NCBI GenBank assembly: GCA_016294075.1
Contig: JAEDCQ010000020.1
Span: 1-30,641 of the forward strand
DNA: 30,641 nucleotides
Direction of reading: 5' to 3'
DNA from: Lachnospiraceae bacterium
GTDB lineage: Bacteria > Bacillota > Clostridia > Lachnospirales > Lachnospiraceae
The translations under genes were made by a program, and so were the position numbers. Positions 21,040 to 30,259 of this stretch are shown one piece after another. The notes beneath the pieces are model-generated. The model was given only the letters and a program-made list of their open reading frames with translations, did not search any database and was not told the DNA's origin. How positions within the stretch are numbered: the first letter of the stretch is position 1; the number at the start of each line of letters is the position of its first letter.

Positions 21040-22416
21040 ATGGCAGAAATAAAAGAAGAATGTGGTGTTTTCGGAATCTATGATATGGATGGAAACAATG
21101 TGGTTCCTTCTATTTATTATGGACTGACTTCCCTGCAGCATCGCGGACAGGAATCCTGCGGACTTGCGGTTTCCAATACCGAAGGGGAATGGGGAAATAT
21201 TCAATTTCACAAAAATTTAGGACTTGTGAGTGAAGTCTTTAAGGAAGATACGATTAAGAAGATGCAGGGTGATATCGGAATCGGTCATGTACGTTATTCT
21301 ACAACGGGAGCGTCTGTTGCAGAAAATGCGCAGCCGCTTGTATTATCTTATATAAAAGGAACATTGGCCCTTGCACATAACGGCAATCTGATTAATACGC
21401 CACAGTTAAAATGGGAATTGATTCAGAGCGGAGCTATCTTTCATACAACAACGGATTCGGAAGTCATAGCGTTTCATATTGCGAGAGCGCGGGTGCATTC
21501 CAAAACGGTAGAAGAGGCAATATTAAAAACAGCAAAAAAGTTAAAGGGTGCCTATGGACTTGTAATTATGAGTCCGAGAAAACTGATAGGCGTGCGTGAC
21601 CCCTACGGACTAAAGCCGCTTTGCCTCGGAAAGCGCGGGAACTCCTACATTCTGGCGTCGGAAAGCTGTGCACTTACGGCAGTCGGAGCAGAATTTATAC
21701 GTGATATTGAACCCGGAGAAATCATTACTATCTCAAAAGACGGACTGCGTTCAGATAAGTCTCTGGCAAAGAAAACACATGCGCATTGTGTGTTCGAGTA
21801 TATTTATTTTGCCAGACTGGATAGTGTGATGGATGGTGTCAAAGTATATGATGCGAGAATACGGGGCGGAAAATCACTTGCGAAATCGTATCCGGTAGAG
21901 GCGGATCTTGTAACGGGTGTTCCGGAATCGGGAATTCCGGCTGCAAAGGGCTATTCCGAGGAATCGGGAATTCCGTTTGGCTTTGCATTTTACAAGAACA
22001 GCTACATTGGAAGAACCTTCATTAAGCCTACACAACAGGAACGGGAATCCAGCGTGCATTTGAAATTGAGCGTATTGGAATCGGCGGTAAAAGGAAAAAG
22101 AATCGTTTTGGTGGATGATTCTATTGTAAGAGGAACCACAATAGGAAATTTGATTCATATGCTAAAGGATGCAGGCGCGAAAGAGGTACATGTGCGTATC
22201 AGTTCACCTCCGTTTAAATATCCGTGTTATTTCGGAACCGATGTTCCCACTGGTGAACAACTGATTGCGACAAGCCATAGCGAGGAAGAAATCTGTCGGA
22301 TGATAGGTGCCGATTCCCTGGGCTATATGGAGATTGACTATCTGGAGGGTATGGCAGGACATTTACCGCTTTGTAAAGCGTGCTTTAACGGGGAATACCC
22401 GATGAAGATTGAGTGA
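21040..22416 (+). CDS. purF: Amidophosphoribosyltransferase
   Basis: A 458-residue enzyme for the first committed step of purine synthesis (PRPP plus glutamine to phosphoribosylamine). A seven-residue propeptide (MAEIKEE) precedes catalytic Cys8 in CGVFGIYD, like the Bacillus type; SLQHRGQESCGLAV and RYSTTG follow. The PRPP-binding motif is RIVLVDDSIVRGTT. Cysteines in HAHCVFEYI, KYPCYFG and LPLCKACFNG can bind the [4Fe-4S] cluster of the Bacillus-type enzyme. ATG 21040 has AGGAG eight bases upstream; ATG 21034 is too close. It heads the run purF-pyrG-gltB-gltD-carA and has a leader terminator. Confidence 0.94.
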   Translation: MAEIKEECGVFGIYDMDGNNVVPSIYYGLTSLQHRGQESCGLAVSNTEGEWGNIQFHKNLGLVSEVFKEDTIKKMQGDIGIGHVRYSTTGASVAENAQPLVLSYIKGTLALAHNGNLINTPQLKWELIQSGAIFHTTTDSEVIAFHIARARVHSKTVEEAILKTAKKLKGAYGLVIMSPRKLIGVRDPYGLKPLCLGKRGNSYILASESCALTAVGAEFIRDIEPGEIITISKDGLRSDKSLAKKTHAHCVFEYIYFARLDSVMDGVKVYDARIRGGKSLAKSYPVEADLVTGVPESGIPAAKGYSEESGIPFGFAFYKNSYIGRTFIKPTQQERESSVHLKLSVLESAVKGKRIVLVDDSIVRGTTIGNLIHMLKDAGAKEVHVRISSPPFKYPCYFGTDVPTGEQLIATSHSEEEICRMIGADSLGYMEIDYLEGMAGHLPLCKACFNGEYPMKIE

Positions 22417-22466
22417 TAAGAAAAACAGAATGTGTGAATAGAAAACAGAAATACCAAAATGACAAA

Positions 22467-22514
22467 GGAGTCGGACGAAAGGGGGAAATTTCCCCTTTGG
22501 TTCGGCTCTTTTTT
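22467..22514 (+). terminator. Leader terminator between purF and pyrG
   Basis: A long stem from G68/C508 (22468, 22508) inward with 17 or more pairs and one G-G mismatch, followed by T6 (22509-22514). It ends 20 bases before the pyrG start. Bacillus pyrG is also controlled by a leader terminator, but the run of G at the transcript start used there is not seen. No separate promoter is evident here. Confidence 0.85.
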
Positions 22515-22533
22515 AAAGAAGGAGGATGGGAAG

Positions 22534-24162
22534 ATGGCAGTAAAATATGTCTTTGTAACAGGCGGTGTCGTGTCCGGTTTGGGAAAAGGAATTACGGCAG
22601 CATCGTTGGGGCGCCTGTTAAAAGCAAGAGGGTATCACGTTACGATGCAGAAGTTTGACCCCTACATCAATATTGACCCGGGAACAATGAATCCGATTCA
22701 GCATGGAGAAGTATTTGTAACGGACGATGGTACGGAAACGGATTTGGATTTGGGGCATTATGAAAGATTTATTGATGAAAATCTTGATTCCAATTCCAAT
22801 GTAACAACCGGAAAAATTTATTGGTCGGTTCTGCATAAGGAACGGCACGGAGACTACGGCGGGGGAACCGTACAGGTCATTCCCCATATAACAAATGAAA
22901 TCAAAAGCCGTTTCTACCACAAAGAAAACGAAGGGCAGGATACCATTGCAATCATTGAGGTAGGCGGTACGGTAGGCGATATAGAGAGCCAACCGTTTTT
23001 AGAAGCAATCCGTCAGTTTCAGCACGAGGTTGGAAGAGAAAATGCCATTTTAATTCATTTAACTCTGATTCCTTATATCAAGGCCTCCGGTGAAATGAAA
23101 ACAAAGCCGACCCAGGCAAGTGTAAAGGAATTGCAGAGAATGGGTATATGGCCGGATATACTGGTATGCCGCAGTGAATATCCGTTAAGTGAGGAAATAA
23201 AAAGAAAGATTGCCCTGTTCTGTAATGTGGAGGAAAGCCACGTGCTGCAGAATCTGGATGTGGAATATTTATATGAAGTGCCGCTTGTCATGGAAAAAGA
23301 AAAGCTGGCAGATGTGACACTTGAAAGTCTCCATTTAGAAAACCGGAAGCCTGATTTATCCGATTGGGAAGAAATGGTTTATAATCTGCGGAATCCAAAG
23401 AGCAGTGTAAAAATTGCAATGGTCGGAAAATATACGCAGCTTCATGATGCGTATTTAAGCGTGGTGGAAGCATTAAAGCATGGTGGGATATCCGCAAAAG
23501 CCAAGGTGGAAATCCTATGGATTGACTCAGAAGAAATTACAAAGGAAAATGCGGATACTCTTTTAAAAGATGCAAACGGTATCCTCGTTCCGGGAGGCTT
23601 CGGAAACCGGGGCACCGAAGGAATGATTCTTGCAGCAGGTTATGCAAGAGAAAACAAAATCCCGTATCTGGGGATTTGTCTGGGAATGCAGATGGCAATT
23701 GTAGAGTTTGCCCGTCATGTCATCGGATATCAGGATGCCAACAGCATTGAACTGAATGGAAATACGAGTCATCCTGTCATCAGCCTTATGCCGGATCAGG
23801 AAGGAAAAACGGATATCGGCGGTACACTCAGGCTTGGCAGCTATCCGTGCGTATTAAAAAAAGGAACACGCACATATGATTTATTTGGTAAAGAACAAAT
23901 TGCGGAGCGTCACAGACACCGGTATGAAGTAAATAACGCATATCGTGATGCTTTAACAGAAAACGGGCTTACCATTGTAGGAACATCACCGGATGGACAT
24001 ATTGTGGAAATGATTGAAATATCAGACCATCCGTTTTATATCGGTACACAGAGCCATCCCGAATTTAAATCGCGTCCGAACCGTGTACATCCTTTATTTA
24101 AAGGATTTGTAATTGCTTCCGTTAAAAAACGTGAGGCAGGGCAGCAGACGTTGATTCGATAA
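22534..24162 (+). CDS. pyrG: CTP synthase
   Basis: A 542-residue enzyme making CTP from UTP, ATP and glutamine. The N-terminal synthetase domain begins KYVFVTGGVVSGLGKG and includes KFDPYINIDPGTMNPIQHGE and DDGTETDLDLGHYERF. The C-terminal class I glutaminase has GGFGNRGTEG, the nucleophile in YLGICLGMQMA and the His-Glu pair in SHPEFKSRP. ATG 22534 is preceded by AAGGAGG; an in-frame ATG at 22459 would place the start before the leader terminator and is rejected. Length matches the family (about 535-550). It is followed 18 bases later by gltB. Confidence 0.96.
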   Translation: MAVKYVFVTGGVVSGLGKGITAASLGRLLKARGYHVTMQKFDPYINIDPGTMNPIQHGEVFVTDDGTETDLDLGHYERFIDENLDSNSNVTTGKIYWSVLHKERHGDYGGGTVQVIPHITNEIKSRFYHKENEGQDTIAIIEVGGTVGDIESQPFLEAIRQFQHEVGRENAILIHLTLIPYIKASGEMKTKPTQASVKELQRMGIWPDILVCRSEYPLSEEIKRKIALFCNVEESHVLQNLDVEYLYEVPLVMEKEKLADVTLESLHLENRKPDLSDWEEMVYNLRNPKSSVKIAMVGKYTQLHDAYLSVVEALKHGGISAKAKVEILWIDSEEITKENADTLLKDANGILVPGGFGNRGTEGMILAAGYARENKIPYLGICLGMQMAIVEFARHVIGYQDANSIELNGNTSHPVISLMPDQEGKTDIGGTLRLGSYPCVLKKGTRTYDLFGKEQIAERHRHRYEVNNAYRDALTENGLTIVGTSPDGHIVEMIEISDHPFYIGTQSHPEFKSRPNRVHPLFKGFVIASVKKREAGQQTLIR

Positions 24163-24179
24163 AACAAGGAGGAGCGAAT

Positions 24180-27100
24180 ATGAAAAAGGAAAGCAGTCAG
24201 GGACTTTATTATCCACAGTTTGAGCATGATAACTGCGGTATCGGTGCCGTGGTAAATATGAAGGGAAAAAAGACACATGATACGGTTGCCAATGCTTTAA
24301 AAATTGTTGAAAATCTTGAGCATCGTGCAGGTAAGGATGCCGAAGGAAAAACAGGAGACGGTGTCGGCATTTTGTTGCAAATTTCCCATAAATTCTTCAA
24401 AAAAGCCTGTGCAAAAGAAGGGTTTGAAATCGGAGAAGAACGTGAATACGGTATCGGACAGTTCTTTTTTCCGGGACATGAGATTAAACGTGCACAATCA
24501 AAGAAAATGTTTGAAATAATTCTGGAAAAGGAAGGGTTGAAGCTTTTAGGCTGGAGAAGTGTTCCGGTATATCCTGAAGTTTTGGGTGCAAAGGCAAGGG
24601 AATGCATGCCCTGTATCATGCAGGCATTTATTGAAAAGCCGCAAAATGTAGAAAAGGGTCTGGCATTTGACAGAAAACTTTATATTGCAAGAAGAGAATT
24701 TGAGCAAAGCAATGATAATACCTATGTGGTATCCATGAGCAGCAGGACAATTGTATACAAAGGAATGTTTCTTGTAAATCAGCTCCGTACCTTCTTTGCG
24801 GATTTACAGAGTAAGGACTATGAATCTGCGATTGCTCTTGTTCATTCCCGTTTCAGTACCAACACAAATCCGAGCTGGGAACGTGCCCATCCGAACCGTT
24901 TTATGGTACATAACGGAGAAATCAATACGATTCGCGGAAATGCGGATAAAATGTTAGCAAGAGAGGAAAACATGGAATCACCTTATTTAAAGGATGATAT
25001 TCACAAGGTGCTTCCTGTTGTAAACCGTAACGGCTCTGATTCTGCGATGCTGGATAATACATTGGAATTTCTCGTAATGAGTGGTATGGAACTGCCTCTT
25101 GCAATGATGATTATGATTCCGGAACCGTGGGCAAACAACGATACGATTTCCCAGGAACTCCGTGATTTTTACCAGTATTATGCGACCATGATGGAACCGT
25201 GGGACGGTCCGGCCTCCATTCTGTTTTCTGACGGTGATGTGATGGGTGCCGTACTTGACCGCAACGGACTGCGTCCGTCACGTTACTATGTGACAAATGA
25301 TGGATATGTGATTCTTTCTTCTGAGGTTGGAGTATTGCCTGTTCCTGAAGAAAAAATCATATTAAAGGAGCGTCTGCATCCGGGTAAAATGCTTTTGGTG
25401 GATACGTTGCAGGGCAGAATTATTGAAGACCATGAATTAAAGGAAATGTATGCGTCCAAGCAACCCTATGGCGAATGGCTTGACAGTAATCTTATGGAAT
25501 TAAAGGATATTAAAATTCCGAACGAGCGAATAGAGGAGTACAGTGAGGAAAAACGTGCCCGTCTGCAGAAAGCATTTGGCTACACCTATGAGCAATACCG
25601 GACCTCTATCTTAAATATGGCATTAAACGGTGCGGAAAGCATCGGAGCTATGGGTGTGGATACACCGCTTGCAGTGTTAAGCAGACAGGACAGACCGTTA
25701 TTCGATTACTTTAAGCAGCTGTTTGCACAGGTTACGAATCCGCCGATTGATGCTATTCGTGAAGAAATTGTTACCAGCACAAGTGTTTACGTCGGAAAAG
25801 ACGGTAATTTATTAGAATCCGTTCCCGAAAACTGTCATGTTCTTAAAATTCACAATCCTATTCTGACAAATACGGACATGATAAAGATTAAGCATATGAA
25901 AAAGGAAGGTTATCGTACCGTAACGGTTTCAACCTTGTATTATAAGAGCACGAAATTAGAAAGAGCGATAGAGAGACTGTTTGTGGATGTGGATAAGGCA
26001 TATCGTGAAGGTGCCAATATTCTTGTGCTGTCTGATAGGGGAGTAGATGAGAATCATATGGCTATTCCTTCGCTTTTAGCTGTATCTGCGGTACATCAGC
26101 ATCTTGTTAAAACAAAAAAAAGGACATCACTTGCAATTATTCTGGAATCCGGTGAGCCAAGAGAGGTACATCATTTTGCCTTACTGCTTGGATATGGTGC
26201 AAGCGCAATTAACCCGTATCTTGCACAGGAAACCATTCGCGGGCTGATTGATAATCATATGCTGGATAAAGATTATTACGCTGCGGTTGATGATTATAAT
26301 CATGCAGTTATCAGCGGAATCGTAAAAATAGCTTCCAAAATGGGTATTTCCACAATCCAATCCTATCAGGGCTCCCAGATATTTGAAGCAATCGGTATCA
26401 GTGATGAAGTAATCAATAAATATTTCACGGGAACGGTCAGTCGTGTGGGCGGTATCACAATGGAGGATATAGAAGATAATGTAGAAAAACTTCATTCCGA
26501 AGCATTTGACCCGCTTGGACGTAATAACGATTTGACATTAGACAGTGTAGGAAGTCATAAGATGAGAAGTCAGGGAGAAGAGCACCGCTACAATCCGCAG
26601 ACTATTCATCTGCTTCAGGAGTCTACAAAAACAGGTAATTATGATTTGTTTAAAGAATACACAAGGCACGTGGACGAAGAAAACCACGGTAACTTAAGAG
26701 GTCTGTTATCCTTTAAATTTGCAGATACACCGCTTCCTATTGAGGAAGTAGAAAGTGTGGATGAAATTGTAAAGCGCTTTAAGACAGGTGCTATGTCATA
26801 CGGCTCCATTTCACAGGAAGCGCATGAAACATTGGCAATTGCCATGAATCATCTTCACGGTAAATCCAATACCGGTGAAGGAGGCGAAAGTGATGAGCGT
26901 ATGGAATCCGTAGGAAGCCAAAATGACCGGTGCTCCGCAATCAAGCAGGTTGCCAGCGGACGTTTCGGTGTTACCAGCAAATATCTGGTATCAGCGAGGG
27001 AAATACAGATAAAAATGGCACAGGGGGCAAAACCGGGAGAAGGTGGTCATCTGCCGGCTAAGAAGGTATATCCATGGATTGCAAAGACAAGACATTCCAC

Positions 27101-28715
27101 CCCGGGCGTCAGTCTGATTTCGCCGCCACCGCATCATGATATTTATTCTATCGAGGATTTGGCGCAGCTTATTTATGATTTGAAAAATGCTAATAAATAT
27201 GCAGACATTTCAGTTAAGCTTGTTTCCGAAGCCGGTGTGGGAACGGTTGCTGCAGGTGTGGCTAAGGCCGGAGCACAGACGATTTTAATCTCCGGATACG
27301 ACGGAGGAACCGGTGCGGCACCGAGAAGCTCCATTCACAATGCCGGACTTCCGTGGGAGCTGGGTCTTGCAGAAACACATCAGACATTGTTAATGAACGG
27401 GCTGCGTAATCGTGTTCGTATAGAAACCGACGGCAAGCTTATGAGTGGCCGTGATGTTGCGATTGCCGCCCTGCTCGGTGCGGAAGAATTCGGTTTTGCA
27501 ACAGCTCCGCTTGTAACAATGGGCTGTGTGATGATGCGTGTCTGCAATCTGGATACCTGTCCGGTTGGTGTTGCAACACAAAACCCGGAATTAAGAAAAC
27601 GTTTCCGGGGCAAACCGGAATATGTGGAAAACTTTATGCGGTTTATAGCGCAGGAGTTGAGAGAATATATGGCTAAGCTCGGTATTGCCACTATTGACGA
27701 AATGGTAGGAAGAACCGATTTGCTGTATCCGACAAAGCAGCTTAAAACACCGCACAAGGGTAAGGTGGATTTATCACGTATTCTGAATAATCCGTATACA
27801 CAGAAAAATGTGATTTTTAATCCGGATGATGTATATGACTTTGAATTGGAAAAAACGCTGGATGAAAAGATCCTTTTAAAAGAAAGTAAAAAAGCTTTGG
27901 AAAAAGGAGAAAAGGTAGAAATCAGTCTTGATGTTTCCAATACAGACCGTTCATTCGGAACTATCTTAGGGGCAGAGATTACCAGAAGAACGAAAGAGGG
28001 CTTACCGGAGGATACGATTACGGTATCATGTAAGGGCTCCGGCGGGCAGAGCTTCGGTGCATTTATTCCTAAGGGTCTTACGTTATCATTAACCGGAGAC
28101 AGCAATGATTACTTTGGAAAAGGATTATCCGGCGGAAAACTGATTGTAAAGCTTCCGAAGGAGGCTTCATATAAGGCAGAAGAAAATATTATTATCGGTA
28201 ATGTTGCATTATATGGTGCAACAAGCGGATATGCTTTCATTAACGGTGTTGCCGGTGAACGTTTTGCGGTTCGTAATTCCGGTGCATATGCGGTAGTAGA
28301 GGGTGTCGGAGAGCATGGCTGTGAATATATGACGGGCGGTCGTGTCGTTGTCTTAGGCAGGACAGGTAAGAACTTTGCGGCAGGCATGAGCGGCGGTATT
28401 GCTTATGTGCTTGATGTAAAGAATGAATTATATAAAAACGTCAATAAATCCATGATTTCGATAGAAAAGGTTGATACCCAATACGATAAAAAGGAACTTC
28501 AGGATTTAATTGAAGCACATGTATTGGCAACCGGCTCAAAATTAGGAAGTGCAATTTTAGCCAACTTTAATGAATATCTTCCGCACTTTAAGAAAATTAT
28601 TCCGAATGAATATAAGAAAATGCTGGTATTAAGTGCGAAATATGAGGAACTTGGTTTGTCTGCGGAGGAAGCGCAGATGGAAGCATTTTACGAAAGCATC
28701 GGAAGAAAGGAGTAA
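24180..28715 (+). CDS. gltB: Glutamate synthase large subunit
   Basis: A 1511-residue protein transferring the glutamine amide to 2-oxoglutarate to give glutamate. Catalytic Cys19 lies in DNCGIGAVV after a short propeptide. The N-terminal glutaminase includes HSRFSTNTNPSWERAHPNR and HNGEINTIRGN. The central and FMN-binding part contains KTGAMSYGSISQEAHETLAI, PGEGGHLPAKKV and SGYDGGTGAAP. Cysteines 1116, 1122 and 1127 (CVMMRVCNLDTC) fit the [3Fe-4S] cluster. The C-terminal GXGXG-type domain includes VSCKGSGGQSFGAF. AGGAGG precedes ATG 24180. The gltD start is five bases downstream, so both subunits are coexpressed. Confidence 0.97.
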   Translation: MKKESSQGLYYPQFEHDNCGIGAVVNMKGKKTHDTVANALKIVENLEHRAGKDAEGKTGDGVGILLQISHKFFKKACAKEGFEIGEEREYGIGQFFFPGHEIKRAQSKKMFEIILEKEGLKLLGWRSVPVYPEVLGAKARECMPCIMQAFIEKPQNVEKGLAFDRKLYIARREFEQSNDNTYVVSMSSRTIVYKGMFLVNQLRTFFADLQSKDYESAIALVHSRFSTNTNPSWERAHPNRFMVHNGEINTIRGNADKMLAREENMESPYLKDDIHKVLPVVNRNGSDSAMLDNTLEFLVMSGMELPLAMMIMIPEPWANNDTISQELRDFYQYYATMMEPWDGPASILFSDGDVMGAVLDRNGLRPSRYYVTNDGYVILSSEVGVLPVPEEKIILKERLHPGKMLLVDTLQGRIIEDHELKEMYASKQPYGEWLDSNLMELKDIKIPNERIEEYSEEKRARLQKAFGYTYEQYRTSILNMALNGAESIGAMGVDTPLAVLSRQDRPLFDYFKQLFAQVTNPPIDAIREEIVTSTSVYVGKDGNLLESVPENCHVLKIHNPILTNTDMIKIKHMKKEGYRTVTVSTLYYKSTKLERAIERLFVDVDKAYREGANILVLSDRGVDENHMAIPSLLAVSAVHQHLVKTKKRTSLAIILESGEPREVHHFALLLGYGASAINPYLAQETIRGLIDNHMLDKDYYAAVDDYNHAVISGIVKIASKMGISTIQSYQGSQIFEAIGISDEVINKYFTGTVSRVGGITMEDIEDNVEKLHSEAFDPLGRNNDLTLDSVGSHKMRSQGEEHRYNPQTIHLLQESTKTGNYDLFKEYTRHVDEENHGNLRGLLSFKFADTPLPIEEVESVDEIVKRFKTGAMSYGSISQEAHETLAIAMNHLHGKSNTGEGGESDERMESVGSQNDRCSAIKQVASGRFGVTSKYLVSAREIQIKMAQGAKPGEGGHLPAKKVYPWIAKTRHSTPGVSLISPPPHHDIYSIEDLAQLIYDLKNANKYADISVKLVSEAGVGTVAAGVAKAGAQTILISGYDGGTGAAPRSSIHNAGLPWELGLAETHQTLLMNGLRNRVRIETDGKLMSGRDVAIAALLGAEEFGFATAPLVTMGCVMMRVCNLDTCPVGVATQNPELRKRFRGKPEYVENFMRFIAQELREYMAKLGIATIDEMVGRTDLLYPTKQLKTPHKGKVDLSRILNNPYTQKNVIFNPDDVYDFELEKTLDEKILLKESKKALEKGEKVEISLDVSNTDRSFGTILGAEITRRTKEGLPEDTITVSCKGSGGQSFGAFIPKGLTLSLTGDSNDYFGKGLSGGKLIVKLPKEASYKAEENIIIGNVALYGATSGYAFINGVAGERFAVRNSGAYAVVEGVGEHGCEYMTGGRVVVLGRTGKNFAAGMSGGIAYVLDVKNELYKNVNKSMISIEKVDTQYDKKELQDLIEAHVLATGSKLGSAILANFNEYLPHFKKIIPNEYKKMLVLSAKYEELGLSAEEAQMEAFYESIGRKE

Positions 28716-28720
28716 GAAGA

Positions 28721-30205
28721 ATGGGAAAGCCAACAGGTTTTTTGGATTATAAAAGAGAAACAGCAGGCGTAACTGAGCCACTAAAAAGAATTACCAATTT
28801 TCATGAGTTCAGGGTTCCGTTAGACAAAGAAAAACAGATGCTTCAGGGAGCACGCTGTATGGAATGCGGTGTACCGTTCTGTCAATCCGGTATGATGCTT
28901 GGGGGCATGGTTTCCGGCTGCCCGCTGAATAATCTCGTACCGGAAACAAATGACCTTGTCTGTACGGGTAATTGGAAACAGGCATACCTTCGGCTGAGTA
29001 AGACTCACAGCTTTCCGGAGTTTACCTCCAGAGTCTGCCCGGCATTATGTGAGGCAGCCTGCACATGCAATCTGGATGGTGAGCCGGTTGCAACAAAGGA
29101 AAACGAGCGTGCCATTATTGAAATGGCATTTGAGGAGGGCTGGGTAACTCCGCAGCCTCCTAAAATCCGTGTCGGTAAGAAAATTGCAGTGGTAGGAAGC
29201 GGTCCTTCCGGCCTTGCGGCAGCACAGAAATTAAACCGGAGAGGATATGATGTGACGGTTTATGAGCGGAGTGACCGTATCGGAGGTCTTCTTCGTTACG
29301 GAATTCCTAATATGAAGCTGGAAAAATCTGTGATTGACCGAAGAATACGCATTATGGAAGAAGAAGGCGTTACTTTTGTTACGGGAGTAAATGTTGGAAA
29401 GGATATGAAAGCAGAAGAATTGCTGAAAAAATTTGATCGGGTTCTCTTAGCCTGTGGTGCTTCAAATCCAAGAGATATTAAGGTGCAGGGACGCGATGCA
29501 AAAGGTATTTATTTCGCGGTGGATTTCCTTTCCAAAGTAACAAAAACACTGCTTGACAGTGAATTTAAAACAGTTCCGTATGAACTGGCAAAGAATAAGC
29601 ATGTGCTTGTTATCGGAGGTGGTGATACCGGAAATGATTGTGTCGGTACGGCAATCCGTCTGGGTGCCAAAAGCGTTACCCAGCTTGAAATGATGCCGAT
29701 GCCTCCAAAGGAAAGAACCGCAGATAATCCATGGCCACAATGGCCAAGAGTATTAAAGACGGATTATGGCCAGGAGGAAGCAATTGCAGTATTCGGGAAG
29801 GATCCGCGTGTTTATCAGACAACCGTTACGGAATTTATCAAGGATAAAAACGGCAATGTCTGTCAGGCAAAGATTGTTAAGCTGGAAGCTAAAAAGGATG
29901 AAGCGACAGGAAGAATGCAGATGGTTCCGGTTGCAGGCAGTGAAGAAATCATACCTGCAGATGTGGTATTGATTGCTGCCGGATTTTTAGGTGCCGAAAG
30001 TGCTGTTGCGGAAGCTTTTAACGTAAAGCTGGATGGCAGAACAAATGTTGAGACTGCAAAGGACTCTTATCGCACCTCCAATGAAAAAGTATTTGTCACA
30101 GGTGATATGCACAGAGGCCAGTCACTTGTCGTATGGGCAATCAGAGAAGGCAGGGAAGCGGCAAGAGAAATTGATGAATCGATAATGGGTTATACAAATG
30201 ATTAA
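28721..30205 (+). CDS. gltD: Glutamate synthase small subunit (NAD(P)H-dependent)
   Basis: A 494-residue flavoprotein that supplies electrons to GltB. Two [4Fe-4S] clusters are bound by the cysteines at 46, 49, 54 and 67 (ARCMECGVPFCQSG to GCPLN) and 106, 110, 114 and 116 (VCPALCEAACTC). An FAD-type Rossmann motif, KIAVVGSGPSGLAAAQKLNR, begins near residue 152, and an NADPH-type one, VLVIGGGDTGNDCVGTAIRL, near 293. The C-terminal FVTGDMHRGQSLVVWAIREG closes the flavin site. Length is typical. It starts five bases after gltB with its ribosome-binding site inside the gltB end. No terminator separates it from carA. Confidence 0.97.
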   Translation: MGKPTGFLDYKRETAGVTEPLKRITNFHEFRVPLDKEKQMLQGARCMECGVPFCQSGMMLGGMVSGCPLNNLVPETNDLVCTGNWKQAYLRLSKTHSFPEFTSRVCPALCEAACTCNLDGEPVATKENERAIIEMAFEEGWVTPQPPKIRVGKKIAVVGSGPSGLAAAQKLNRRGYDVTVYERSDRIGGLLRYGIPNMKLEKSVIDRRIRIMEEEGVTFVTGVNVGKDMKAEELLKKFDRVLLACGASNPRDIKVQGRDAKGIYFAVDFLSKVTKTLLDSEFKTVPYELAKNKHVLVIGGGDTGNDCVGTAIRLGAKSVTQLEMMPMPPKERTADNPWPQWPRVLKTDYGQEEAIAVFGKDPRVYQTTVTEFIKDKNGNVCQAKIVKLEAKKDEATGRMQMVPVAGSEEIIPADVVLIAAGFLGAESAVAEAFNVKLDGRTNVETAKDSYRTSNEKVFVTGDMHRGQSLVVWAIREGREAAREIDESIMGYTND

Positions 30206-30259
30206 GTAAATGTCGATGCGGCAGGCACTTTTGAAGAGGTAGAAAAGGATGGGTTTGAT

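Noticed and set aside
22459..22533. N-terminal extension of CTP synthase from ATG 22459
   Set aside because: The extension would read through the leader terminator, and the family starts at the conserved MAVKYVFVTGG with its own AAGGAGG.
27380..28105. 241-codon minus-strand frame opposite gltB
   Set aside because: A shadow of the conserved GltB C-terminal region; serine- and proline-rich without domain features.
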